Below, in pieces: positions 56,107 to 64,000 of a stretch of DNA of 64,000 nt. Each line of letters opens with the position of its first letter. The first letter of the stretch is position 1. The notes beneath the pieces are model-generated. The model saw nothing but the letters and a program-made list of their open reading frames with translations. It made no database searches and had not been told where the DNA came from. The stretch is from assembly GCF_002858675.1 (NCBI RefSeq), contig NZ_PJZF01000011.1:1-64000 (forward strand), read 5' to 3'. Made by a program: the position numbers and the translations under genes. The stretch is from Chimaeribacter californicus. GTDB taxonomy: Bacteria > Pseudomonadota > Gammaproteobacteria > Enterobacterales > Enterobacteriaceae.

Positions 56107-56961
56107 TCAGCCGTTAATCACGACGCCGCCGTTGATGTGGATCGTCTGGCCGCTGACGTAAGAAGAGTCTTTACAGGCCAGGTAGACGTAGGCCGCCGCC
56201 AGTTCAGAGGGCTGGCCGGGGCGTTTCATCGGCGTTTCCAGGCCAAATTGTGAGACGTGCTCCTCATCAAAGGTAGACGGGATCAGCGGTGTCCAGATCG
56301 GGCCGGGTGCCACGGCGTTCACCCGGATGCCGCGCTCCAGCAGGTTGGTGGAGAGCGAGCGGGTAAAGGCGGTGATCGCCCCTTTGGTGGAGGAGTAGTC
56401 AATCAGTTTGGGGTTGCCGCGATAGGCGGTAATGGAGCTGGTGTTGATGATCGCCCCGCCTTCCGGCAGGTGCTTCAGCGCCGCCTGCACCAGGTAAACC
56501 ATCGAGAAGAAGTTAGTGCGGAAGGTCTTCTCCAGCTGTTCGGCGCTGATCGCTTCCGGCGTCTCTTGCGGGTGCTGCTCACCGGCGATGTTCACCAGCA
56601 CATCCAGCCCGCCGAAATGGGCGGCGGTTTTTTCCACGGCATCCGTGGCAAATGCCTGATCGCCGAGATCCCCGCGGATCAACAGCGGCTCCGGGCCATA
56701 CTGGGCCGCCAGGCGCTGGGTTTCACGGGCGTCTTCATCCTCTTCCAGATAAACGATGGCGACTTTCGCCCCCTCTTTGGCATAGGCGATGGTCACGGCG
56801 CGGCCGATGCCGCTGTCGCCGCCGGTCACCAGCGCCACTTTCTCCTTCAGCTTGCCACCGGCGCGGTAGTCCTGATCGTCATACAGCGGTTTCGGCTCCA
56901 TCGGGGCCTCACGGCCGGGTTGCTGGTCCTGGTGCTGTTTGGGCAGGGTGTGTTCGCTCAT
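56107..56961 (-). CDS. short-chain dehydrogenase/reductase (YghA-like)
   Basis: A 284-residue classical SDR with an extra N-terminal arm rich in Gln and Pro. NAD(P) motif TGGDSGIG, NIAG, catalytic Ser (INTSSITAY), Tyr and Lys (DYSSTKGAI) are all present. It resembles E. coli YghA and Bacillus general stress SDRs; the substrate is unknown. It begins 51 bp after the katE stop on the same strand, so it is probably part of the katE transcript. Confidence 0.88.
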   Translation of the reverse strand: MSEHTLPKQHQDQQPGREAPMEPKPLYDDQDYRAGGKLKEKVALVTGGDSGIGRAVTIAYAKEGAKVAIVYLEEDEDARETQRLAAQYGPEPLLIRGDLGDQAFATDAVEKTAAHFGGLDVLVNIAGEQHPQETPEAISAEQLEKTFRTNFFSMVYLVQAALKHLPEGGAIINTSSITAYRGNPKLIDYSSTKGAITAFTRSLSTNLLERGIRVNAVAPGPIWTPLIPSTFDEEHVSQFGLETPMKRPGQPSELAAAYVYLACKDSSYVSGQTIHINGGVVING

Positions 56962-57012
56962 GGTTCCTCCTTAAAAAAATAGGCGGGGAGGGCGCGCCTC
57001 CCCGACACGTCA

Positions 57013-59286
57013 TCAGGCCGGGACGGCGGCCGCCTTGGCGCTGCGTGACCAGATGCGGTGCTGTTCCATGGCATCCAGGAAGCTTTGCAGCAGCCCTTCG
57101 GCCTTGGCCCCCTCCGCAATGCCTTCTTCCTGGGCGCTGTCATCAATACCGAGCAGCGGCTTGATGCGGTCGGCATCGCCGCTGAGGCCAATCACCTTCA
57201 GGTGCTTGTAGGCTTCCAGCAGGAAGTGGCGGGCGTCACCGTCCAGCAGCAGCGAGTCGATGTTGCCGTTCGGCACCAGCACCGCGTCCACCGTCACCGA
57301 CGGCGTATTGCCGAAGGTGCCGTTCACCGGCACCGAGGAGCCGTCATCCGCCAGCACTTCACCCATGTGGCGGGCCAGCAGTTTCGGGTGGATACCCTCG
57401 GTTTTCAGCGCCTGCAGGATCTCCAGCACATCAGCGGCGTGCACACCGTCACTCAGCAGCACCGCCACGCAGCGCCCTTTCAGCACACCGTCACCGGTGG
57501 CGTAAAGGCTCAGGGTCTCATCCTTTTGCAGGCCGTTGACGCTGTGCGGCAGCGGGTATTTCTTCGCGTCATCCGGCAGCCGGAAACCGAGGTTTTTGCC
57601 GACTTCTTCCGCCAGGTTGATGTCCACCCGCGCCAGCAGGTCTACCACCCGTTCACGGATGTAGGTGCGGCCGACTTTGCTCAGCTCAAAGGAAAACGCC
57701 CCGATAATGTGCTCCTGCTCGACCGGCGTCTGGCTCATCCAGAACAGGCGCGGCTGCGAGTAGTAATCCGCGAAGGATTCACTGCGCTCGCGCACCTTGT
57801 GGCCGTCAATGCGCTCGTAATGGCTCTCAAAGCCGCCGCCCGACGCGGCCGGTGGGGTTTCGCGCGGCCAGTTGTTGTTGATGGAGTTCGGTTCATAGCT
57901 GGCCGGGTTGGTGTCGATGTCCATCCGGTGCATGCCGTCACGCTGGAAGTTGTGGTAAGGGCAGACCGGCCGGTTAATCGGGATCTCATGGAAGTTCGGC
58001 CCACCCAGGCGGCTGATCTGGGTATCGGTGTAGGAGAAGAGCCGCCCCTGCAACAGCGGGTCATTGGTGAAGTCGATGCCGGGCACCACATGGCCGGGGT
58101 GGAACGCCACCTGCTCGGTTTCGGCGTGGAAGTTGTCCGGGTTACGGTTCAGCACCATCTTGCCGATGATCTCCACCGGCACCAGCGCCTCGGGGATAAG
58201 CTTGGTGGCGTCGAGCAGATCGAAGTCAAAGTTGAACTCATCCTCTTCCGGGATCAGCTGCACCCCCAGCTCATACTCCGGGTAGTCCCCGGCCTCAATC
58301 GACTCCCACAGGTCGCGGCGGTGGAAATCGCTGTCTTTACCGGCCAGTTTCTGCGCCTCATCCCACAGCAGCGAGGCCTTGCCCGCCAGCGGCTTCCAGT
58401 GGAAGCGCACAAAGGTCGATTTCCCTTCGCCGTTGATAAAGCGGAAGGTATGGATGCCGAACCCTTCCATGGTGCGGTAGCTGCGCGGGATGCCGCGGTC
58501 GGACATCGCCCAGAAGACGTTGTGCAGCGTCTCTGGCTGGAGTGAGACGTAGTCCCAGAAGGTGTCGTGGGCGCTGCCGCCCTGCGGCATCTCATGGTGC
58601 GGTTCCGGTTTTACCGCGTGCACAAAGTCCGGGAATTTATGGGCATCCTGGATAAAGAACACCGGGGTATTGTTGCCGACCAGGTCGTAGTTGCCCTCGT
58701 CGGTGTAAAACTTGGTGGCAAAACCGCGGATGTCGCGCACGGTGTCTGCCGAGCCGCGCGACCCTTGCACCGTGGAGAAGCGCACATAGACCGGGGTCTG
58801 TTTCGCCGGGTCCTGCAAAAAGGCCGCCTTGGTGACGTCGCTCATTGACCGGTAGGGCTGGAAATAGCCGTGAGCCGCCGAGCCGCGCGCATGCACGATG
58901 CGCTCCGGAATACGCTCATGGTCAAAATGGGTGATCTTCTCCCGCATAATAAAATCTTCGAGCAGCGTCGGGCCACGCACACCGGCCCGCAGCGAGTTCT
59001 GATCGTTGGCAATTTTGGTGCCGTGGTCAGTGGTCAGCGGCTGGTTGGCCCCTTGCTTGCGGTGGATCTCCAGCGCATCGAGCTTGGCATTGTGGATGTC
59101 CGGGCTTTTCTGGCTGCCGGGGGCGGTAGGCTCCTGGCCGGGCGGGGTAGGCGTGGGGGAGGGCTGGTGCGAGTTATCTGCCGGGGCAAGATCCCCGAGG
59201 CCGGGCTTCGCGGCCTGGCCGTCGGTGGCCGGGGCCGTGTGGGTCGCGGTTTTCAGGGTTGTCTGATGACCTGTTGTTTTCGACAT
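57013..59286 (-). CDS. katE: catalase HPII, large-subunit haem catalase
   Basis: Monofunctional haem catalase of stationary phase. The 757-residue protein has the N-terminal extension, catalytic core ([13 protein letters not shown] with the distal His; [20 protein letters not shown] with the Asn), proximal Tyr (RLFSYTDTQ) with a His at the HPII cross-link site (FHPGHVVPG), and the C-terminal class I glutaminase-like domain ([18 protein letters not shown]). The ATG at 59286 follows AGAGGAG. A sigma-S -10 lies about 75 bp upstream. Confidence 0.96.
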   Translation of the reverse strand: MSKTTGHQTTLKTATHTAPATDGQAAKPGLGDLAPADNSHQPSPTPTPPGQEPTAPGSQKSPDIHNAKLDALEIHRKQGANQPLTTDHGTKIANDQNSLRAGVRGPTLLEDFIMREKITHFDHERIPERIVHARGSAAHGYFQPYRSMSDVTKAAFLQDPAKQTPVYVRFSTVQGSRGSADTVRDIRGFATKFYTDEGNYDLVGNNTPVFFIQDAHKFPDFVHAVKPEPHHEMPQGGSAHDTFWDYVSLQPETLHNVFWAMSDRGIPRSYRTMEGFGIHTFRFINGEGKSTFVRFHWKPLAGKASLLWDEAQKLAGKDSDFHRRDLWESIEAGDYPEYELGVQLIPEEDEFNFDFDLLDATKLIPEALVPVEIIGKMVLNRNPDNFHAETEQVAFHPGHVVPGIDFTNDPLLQGRLFSYTDTQISRLGGPNFHEIPINRPVCPYHNFQRDGMHRMDIDTNPASYEPNSINNNWPRETPPAASGGGFESHYERIDGHKVRERSESFADYYSQPRLFWMSQTPVEQEHIIGAFSFELSKVGRTYIRERVVDLLARVDINLAEEVGKNLGFRLPDDAKKYPLPHSVNGLQKDETLSLYATGDGVLKGRCVAVLLSDGVHAADVLEILQALKTEGIHPKLLARHMGEVLADDGSSVPVNGTFGNTPSVTVDAVLVPNGNIDSLLLDGDARHFLLEAYKHLKVIGLSGDADRIKPLLGIDDSAQEEGIAEGAKAEGLLQSFLDAMEQHRIWSRSAKAAAVPA

Positions 59287-59355
59287 TGAGCAATACTCCT
59301 CTGGGGCGACGCGCTTATCGGTGCGCTTTGGGATGACCTTCAGATGGTGCAACCA

Positions 59356-59365
59356 CTAACTATAG
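59356..59365 (-). promoter_or_regulatory. sigma-S promoter -10 of katE
   Basis: On the minus strand CTATAGTTAG matches the sigma-S -10 CTATACTTAA at 8 of 10 positions and lies 70 bp before the katE start. katE is RpoS-dependent in E. coli. Confidence 0.65.
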
Positions 59366-59385
59366 GACATCACGCTGGCTTAACC

Positions 59386-59404
59386 TGAATTCTCAGAGAA
59401 TTCA
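59386..59404. promoter_or_regulatory. perfect 9-1-9 palindrome upstream of katE
   Basis: TGAATTCTCAGAGAATTCA is a perfect inverted repeat with one central base. It sits directly upstream of the katE -10 element, over and beyond the -35 position, in the 358-bp divergent gap between katE and the glucan synthase gene. It has the form of a dimeric regulator's operator; I do not recognise the regulator. Confidence 0.65.
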
Positions 59405-59644
59405 TGTTATCTTGTAGCGGAGGTTATTTTTTAGCCACTCTTACTCCGGCTTGCCCGGCCTGCTCTCTGAATCTTTCACCTTTTTCACGCCGCCACCCCC
59501 CGATACGCCGTTGACCGGCCGTATTGCCGGGTTCCTTCAGGGCCAGATGCCCGCTCTTCACCTGTTTTGCTGCCGCCACCTTGCGCGGCGTGCGTCTTTT
59601 CCCGGCCTGTGGTTACGGCCCGGCGCATCCTGAAAGGAGAAAGT

Positions 59645-62600
59645 ATGATGTTATCCGGATTACTGTTCACCAGCCGCGAAGGTCGCGGGCCATGGGGCGA
59701 TCTCCGCCCGGTACGCGGTGAGATGTTCGGCATTGAACGGCTGGAGCAGCACGCGGCGTCGCTGGCGGCCGCGCAGCCGGTGACCGCCCGCCCGCAGGTG
59801 GTCAGGCCATTGCAGGCCCGGCTCGACCAGAACGCCGCCCTTTTGCTGGCGGCCTACCGTGACAGTGCAGAAGAACTGGCGCAGGGGCGTCAGGTGGTGC
59901 CGGCGGCCGAATGGCTGCTGGACAACTACCACCTGGTCGCGGCACAAATCACCGACATCCACCGCCATCTTCCGCCCGGCTATTACCGGCAGTTGCCGAA
60001 ACTGGCGGACGGCCCGTTTACCGGTTACCCCCGGGTGTTCGGGCTGGCCTGGGCCTATGTGACGCACACCGACAGCCATGTTGACCCGGAGACCCTGCGC
60101 CGCTTTATTAACGCCTATCAGCAGGTTCAGCCCCTGACCATTGGCGAGCTGTGGGCGGTGGCGATCACGCTGCGGATTGTGTTGATTGAGAACCTGCGGC
60201 GGCTGGCGGAACAGATCACCCAGGGCCGCCGGGCGCGTGATGCTGCCGATCGGCTGAGCGCCCAGTTGATTACCGGCGAAGATGCCCTGATGGCCCTGGC
60301 GTCGGCGTCTGCCGCACTGGGCAACGCGCCGCTGCCGGAGCTGTACGCCGCGCAACTGGTGAAAAACCTGCGCGGCCAGGATCCGGAGACCACCCCGGCG
60401 CTGAGCTGGCTGGCGCACCGCCTGCAACAGCAGGGCACCACCCCGGATGAGGTGGTGCTGCATGCCCAGCAGCGGCTTGGGGCGTCGAACGTCTCGGTGC
60501 GCAATGTGATCACCAGTATGCGGATGATCTCCGATCTCGACTGGCCCGTGATGTTTGAGAGCGTGAGCCTGGTCGATCGCACCCTGCGGCAGGCCGGGAC
60601 GTTTGCCGCGATGGATTTCCCGACCCGTAACCGCTACCGCAGCGCGATTGAACAGCTGGCACGCGGCTCCGGCCAGCCGGAGGGCGTGGTGGCGGCGGAG
60701 GCGGTGGCCCTGGCCGGCGCGCCCGGTGAAGCGCGATCGCAACAGCAGAACGAGCCGGGTTACTACCTGATTGACCACGGGCGCCATCAGCTGGAGGCGC
60801 AGATTGGTTTTACCCCGTCGCTTACCCTGCGGCTGCAGCGCGGCTTCCGGCGGATCGGGCTCACCGGCTACCTGCTGGCACAACTGGCGGTCACGGCCGC
60901 CGGGGGCGCGGCACTCTGGGCTGGGCTGGCCGCGCTGATGCCCGGCGGGTTCGGGGCGGCAGGCTGGGTTGCCCTGTTGCTGAGCCTGTTCCCCCTGAGC
61001 GGGCTGGCGGGCGTGCTGGTCAACCGTACGATCAACAGCCTGTTTGCCGCCAAACCGTTGCCGGCGATGGCCCTGGAACAGGGGGTGCCCGCCGCGCTGC
61101 GCAGCATGGTGGTGGTGCCGACCCTGCTGACGCGGGAAGAGGACATCAATGCGCAGATTGAACAGCTGGAGGTTCACTACCTGACCGGTATCTCCGGCGA
61201 TCTGACCTTCGCTTTACTGACCGACGGCATGGACGCCGCGACCGAAACCACCCCGCAGGATGCCGCCCTGCTGGCGGGCGCCCGCCAGGCGGTGGCCGCC
61301 CTGAATGCGCGTCACGGGCCGGGAAGCCACGGGCCGCGTTTCCTGCTGTTGCACCGCCGCCGCCATTACAACCCGGCAGAAGGGGTGTGGATGGGCTGGG
61401 AGCGCAAACGCGGCAAACTGCATGAGCTGAACCGGCTGCTGCGCGGGGCCACAGATACCCATTTCATGGCAGAAGAGGGCAACGCCCCCTGGGTACCGCC
61501 GGAGGTACGCTACGTTATTACCCTGGATGCGGATACCCACCTGCCGCGTGAGGTGGCGCAAAAATTGATCGGTAAGATGGCCCACCCGCTGAACCAGCCC
61601 CGCTGGGACGCCGGGAATACGCATCTCATCTCCGGTTATGCAATCCTGCAACCCCGTGTCACCATGGCCCTGCCGATGGGCCGGGAGGGCTCACGTTACC
61701 AGCGTATTTTCGCCGGGCAGGGCGGCATTGACCCTTATGCGGCCGCGGTGTCGGACGTCTATCAGGATCTGTTTGGCGAAGGCTCCTACACCGGCAAGGG
61801 CATCTATGACGTGGATGCCTTTGAGCAGGCGCTGCACGGGCGCATCCCGGAAAACACCCTGCTGAGCCATGACCTGTTTGAAGGGGCCTGTGCCCGCGCC
61901 GGGCTGGCCTCGGATGTTGAGCTGGTCGAGGCCCCGCCTGCGCGCTATGACGTGATTGCCCGCCGCCAGCACCGCTGGACACGCGGTGACTGGCAGCTGT
62001 TGCCGTGGCTGGTGGGCAACGCCCCGGCCGGGGCAGAGACCCCCACCGGCCGGAGCGGGCTGGATGCGGTAGGCTGCTGGAAGATGATCGATAACCTGCG
62101 GCGTTCGCTGGTCACCCCGGCGTTGCTGCTGACCCTGGCCGCGGGCTGGACACTGCCGGCGGCCGCTGCCTGGCTGGTGACGTTGTCACTTCTGGCCGTT
62201 ATGCTGTTAACGGCCATGGCCCCGCCGTGGTGGGAGGCGCTGTTGCGCAGCCGCCAACCGACGTTATCCGCGGCGGATAACCTGCGGATAATGAGGCAGG
62301 AGTGGGCGCTTTCCAGCCAGCAGGCGTTACTGACCCTCTGTTTGTTGCCGGATAACGCCTGGCGGATGCTGGATGCGATTGCCCGCACCCTTTACCGTCT
62401 GACGGTGTCACGCAAACACCTGCTGGAGTGGGTACCGGCGGCGCAGCTGGCCGCGCTCCCCTCGCCAACCTTTGCCGGTTTTTACCGGCTGATGATGCCC
62501 GGCACGTTGCTGGCCCTGGCGCTCTGCCTGCTGGCCGGGTGGGCCGCCCCCTGGAACAGTGCACTGATTCTGCTGTTTGGGGGGCTGTGGCTGGCCGCCC

Positions 62601-64000
62601 CGGCGATAGCCTGCTGGGTCAGCCGTGAACCGGCACATACCCGGCGGCTGGCGCTCAGCGCCGCTGACCGCCACGCGTTGCGCCTGATTGCCCGCCAGAC
62701 CTGGCGCTATTTTGAAACCTATGTCACCGCCGCGGAACACTGGCTGCCGCCGGATAATTTTCAGGAGCAGCCTAAGCCGGTGATCGCCCACCGGACGTCG
62801 CCCACCAATATTGGCCTCTATCTGCTCTCCACCCTGGCAGCGCGTGATTTCGGCTGGACCGGGCTGGCGCGCACCGTTGCGCGGCTGGAAGCCACCTTCG
62901 GCACGCTGATGCAGATGCCGCGCCATAACGGCCACTTCCTGAACTGGTACGGCACCCGGGATTTACAGGTGCTGCAACCGGCCTATGTTTCCGCCGTGGA
63001 CAGCGGCAACCTGGCCGGGCACCTGCTGGTGGTGGCGGCCGCCTGTGAAGCCTGGTGCAATCAGAGCGGGGTGGAGGATCCCTACAGTGCGGTGGACGAC
63101 CACCTGCGGTTAATGGAACAGGCGTTGGCGGCTGAGCCGCTGCCTGCCGGCAACCCGGCGGAGACGTTCCACGCACAGCTGGCAGAGCTGCGCGCCGATC
63201 TGGCGCTGGAGGAACCCTGGCCGACTCTGTTAACGAAGCTGCTGCCGCTGAGCGAACCGCTGTTACAGGCGGCACGCCAGGTGGCTCCCATCACGCCGGA
63301 CGGTGAAGAACCGCCGTTGCTGTTTGCCTGCCGGGCGCTCGATGACATGTTACAAGAGCACGACTACGATCGCCGCCGGCAGGACGGCTCACCGTGGCTG
63401 GCCCCGCGCTTACTGCGCCTGGCGCAACAGGCGCGCGATCTGGCCTATGGCATGGATTTCCGTTTCCTGGTCAATACCGACCGCCAGTTACTGTCCATCG
63501 GCTATTCCGTCGCGGATAACCAACTTGACAGCAGCTGTTATGACCTGCTGGCCTCCGAGGCGCGGCTGGCCAGCCTGTTTGCTATCGCCAAAGGGGATAT
63601 TGCCACCCGGCACTGGTTCCGGCTGGGGCGCAACACCGTGCGGTTGCAGCACCAGGCGGCGCTGCTCTCCTGGTCCGGCTCGATGTTTGAGTATCTGATG
63701 CCGTCACTGGTGCTGCGTGCGCCGGAAGAGAGCCTGCTGGCGGAAACGAACCGCCTGGTGGTGGCGCAGCAACAGGCCTATGGCCGCCGCCTGGGCATTC
63801 CCTGGGGCATCTCTGAATCCGCGTATAATGCGCGGGATCTTGAGTTCACCTATCAATACTCCAACTTCGGCGTGCCGGGGCTGGGGCTGAAACGCGGGCT
63901 GGCCGAAAACACCGTGATCGCCCCCTATGCCAGCGGGCTGGCGTCAATGATCGACCCGGCCGGCGCGGCGGAGAACTACCGGCGCATGGCACGGTTGGGG
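59645..64000 (+). CDS. ndvB: cyclic beta-glucan synthase, NdvB-like (3' end beyond window)
   Basis: Open from ATG 59645 (AAGGAG five nt upstream; a second ATG follows at once) to the window end, 1452 codons without a stop. The N-terminal region (WLLDNYHLVAAQITDIHRHLP; GYPRVFGLAWAYVTHTDSH) is typical of NdvB/Cgs proteins of nearly 3000 residues. Then come two membrane segments (about residues 405-465), a GT84 glycosyltransferase domain with the DxD motif Asp628-Ala-Asp630 and HRWTRGDWQ (residue 776 on), more membrane helices (820-990) and the start of the glucoamylase-like region. It should make periplasmic cyclic glucan. Confidence 0.9.
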   Translation, partial: MMLSGLLFTSREGRGPWGDLRPVRGEMFGIERLEQHAASLAAAQPVTARPQVVRPLQARLDQNAALLLAAYRDSAEELAQGRQVVPAAEWLLDNYHLVAAQITDIHRHLPPGYYRQLPKLADGPFTGYPRVFGLAWAYVTHTDSHVDPETLRRFINAYQQVQPLTIGELWAVAITLRIVLIENLRRLAEQITQGRRARDAADRLSAQLITGEDALMALASASAALGNAPLPELYAAQLVKNLRGQDPETTPALSWLAHRLQQQGTTPDEVVLHAQQRLGASNVSVRNVITSMRMISDLDWPVMFESVSLVDRTLRQAGTFAAMDFPTRNRYRSAIEQLARGSGQPEGVVAAEAVALAGAPGEARSQQQNEPGYYLIDHGRHQLEAQIGFTPSLTLRLQRGFRRIGLTGYLLAQLAVTAAGGAALWAGLAALMPGGFGAAGWVALLLSLFPLSGLAGVLVNRTINSLFAAKPLPAMALEQGVPAALRSMVVVPTLLTREEDINAQIEQLEVHYLTGISGDLTFALLTDGMDAATETTPQDAALLAGARQAVAALNARHGPGSHGPRFLLLHRRRHYNPAEGVWMGWERKRGKLHELNRLLRGATDTHFMAEEGNAPWVPPEVRYVITLDADTHLPREVAQKLIGKMAHPLNQPRWDAGNTHLISGYAILQPRVTMALPMGREGSRYQRIFAGQGGIDPYAAAVSDVYQDLFGEGSYTGKGIYDVDAFEQALHGRIPENTLLSHDLFEGACARAGLASDVELVEAPPARYDVIARRQHRWTRGDWQLLPWLVGNAPAGAETPTGRSGLDAVGCWKMIDNLRRSLVTPALLLTLAAGWTLPAAAAWLVTLSLLAVMLLTAMAPPWWEALLRSRQPTLSAADNLRIMRQEWALSSQQALLTLCLLPDNAWRMLDAIARTLYRLTVSRKHLLEWVPAAQLAALPSPTFAGFYRLMMPGTLLALALCLLAGWAAPWNSALILLFGGLWLAAPAIACWVSREPAHTRRLALSAADRHALRLIARQTWRYFETYVTAAEHWLPPDNFQEQPKPVIAHRTSPTNIGLYLLSTLAARDFGWTGLARTVARLEATFGTLMQMPRHNGHFLNWYGTRDLQVLQPAYVSAVDSGNLAGHLLVVAAACEAWCNQSGVEDPYSAVDDHLRLMEQALAAEPLPAGNPAETFHAQLAELRADLALEEPWPTLLTKLLPLSEPLLQAARQVAPITPDGEEPPLLFACRALDDMLQEHDYDRRRQDGSPWLAPRLLRLAQQARDLAYGMDFRFLVNTDRQLLSIGYSVADNQLDSSCYDLLASEARLASLFAIAKGDIATRHWFRLGRNTVRLQHQAALLSWSGSMFEYLMPSLVLRAPEESLLAETNRLVVAQQQAYGRRLGIPWGISESAYNARDLEFTYQYSNFGVPGLGLKRGLAENTVIAPYASGLASMIDPAGAAENYRRMARLG

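Noticed and set aside
59660-61177. 505-codon minus-strand open frame opposite the glucan synthase gene
   Set aside because: The plus-strand frame matches the NdvB family over its whole length; the antisense product is Gln/Arg/His-rich noise.

Overview
The window is chromosomal DNA of a GC-rich member of the Enterobacterales. Gene order (yecE-yecD / aspS-nudB-yebC-ruvC-ruvAB / znuBC-znuA-mepM-lpxM / pykA-hexR-zwf / yoaB-yoaA-tsaB-yeaY-fadD-rnd / minCDE-ycgL-ycgM-ycgN / dsbB-fadR-ycgB-dadAX) follows the E. coli chromosome. The deviations (pgl directly after zwf, no edd before eda, an FmdB-type zinc-ribbon gene before aspS, no nhaB between dsbB and fadR) point to the Serratia/Yersinia/Gibbsiella side of the order. 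The genus cannot be settled from sequence alone.

Layout. 0-12.3 kb: housekeeping core: translation (aspS, yebC), Holliday junction processing (ruvC, SOS-controlled ruvAB), zinc uptake (znuABC with a clear Zur box), cell wall and lipid A (mepM, lpxM). 12.3-19.2 kb: an inserted siderophore operon, dfoJ-dfoA-dfoC, for a hydroxamate of the desferrioxamine type, behind a promoter with a Fur-like box in its spacer and a CRP site about 91 bp upstream of the predicted start. An MdfA-like exporter lies downstream beyond a terminator. 19.5-25.4 kb: central carbon metabolism (pykA, hexR, zwf, pgl, eda) with HexR boxes before pykA and zwf. 25.4-37.4 kb: conserved block including tsaB, a sigma-E type promoter for yeaY, FadR-controlled fadD, rnd and minCDE.

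37.4-46.4 kb is the accessory part: small unrecognised genes, a GH128-type glucanase, small membrane proteins, a manganese catalase, osmC with a sigma-S promoter, a soluble FIST-domain chemoreceptor, and several hairpin-rich gaps that may encode small RNAs. 46.4-54.9 kb returns to the core (dsbB, fadR, ycgB/spoVR, dadA-dadX, an MFS exporter, nadE). 55-64 kb is a stress and envelope region: a membrane protein behind a 22-codon leader ORF, katE with an SDR oxidoreductase downstream, and the first 1452 codons of a giant NdvB-type cyclic beta-glucan synthase that runs off the end.

Several regulators and their targets occur together here: HexR with pykA/zwf, and FadR with fadD and its own promoter. 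No rRNA, tRNA, CRISPR array, insertion sequence or prophage was found.
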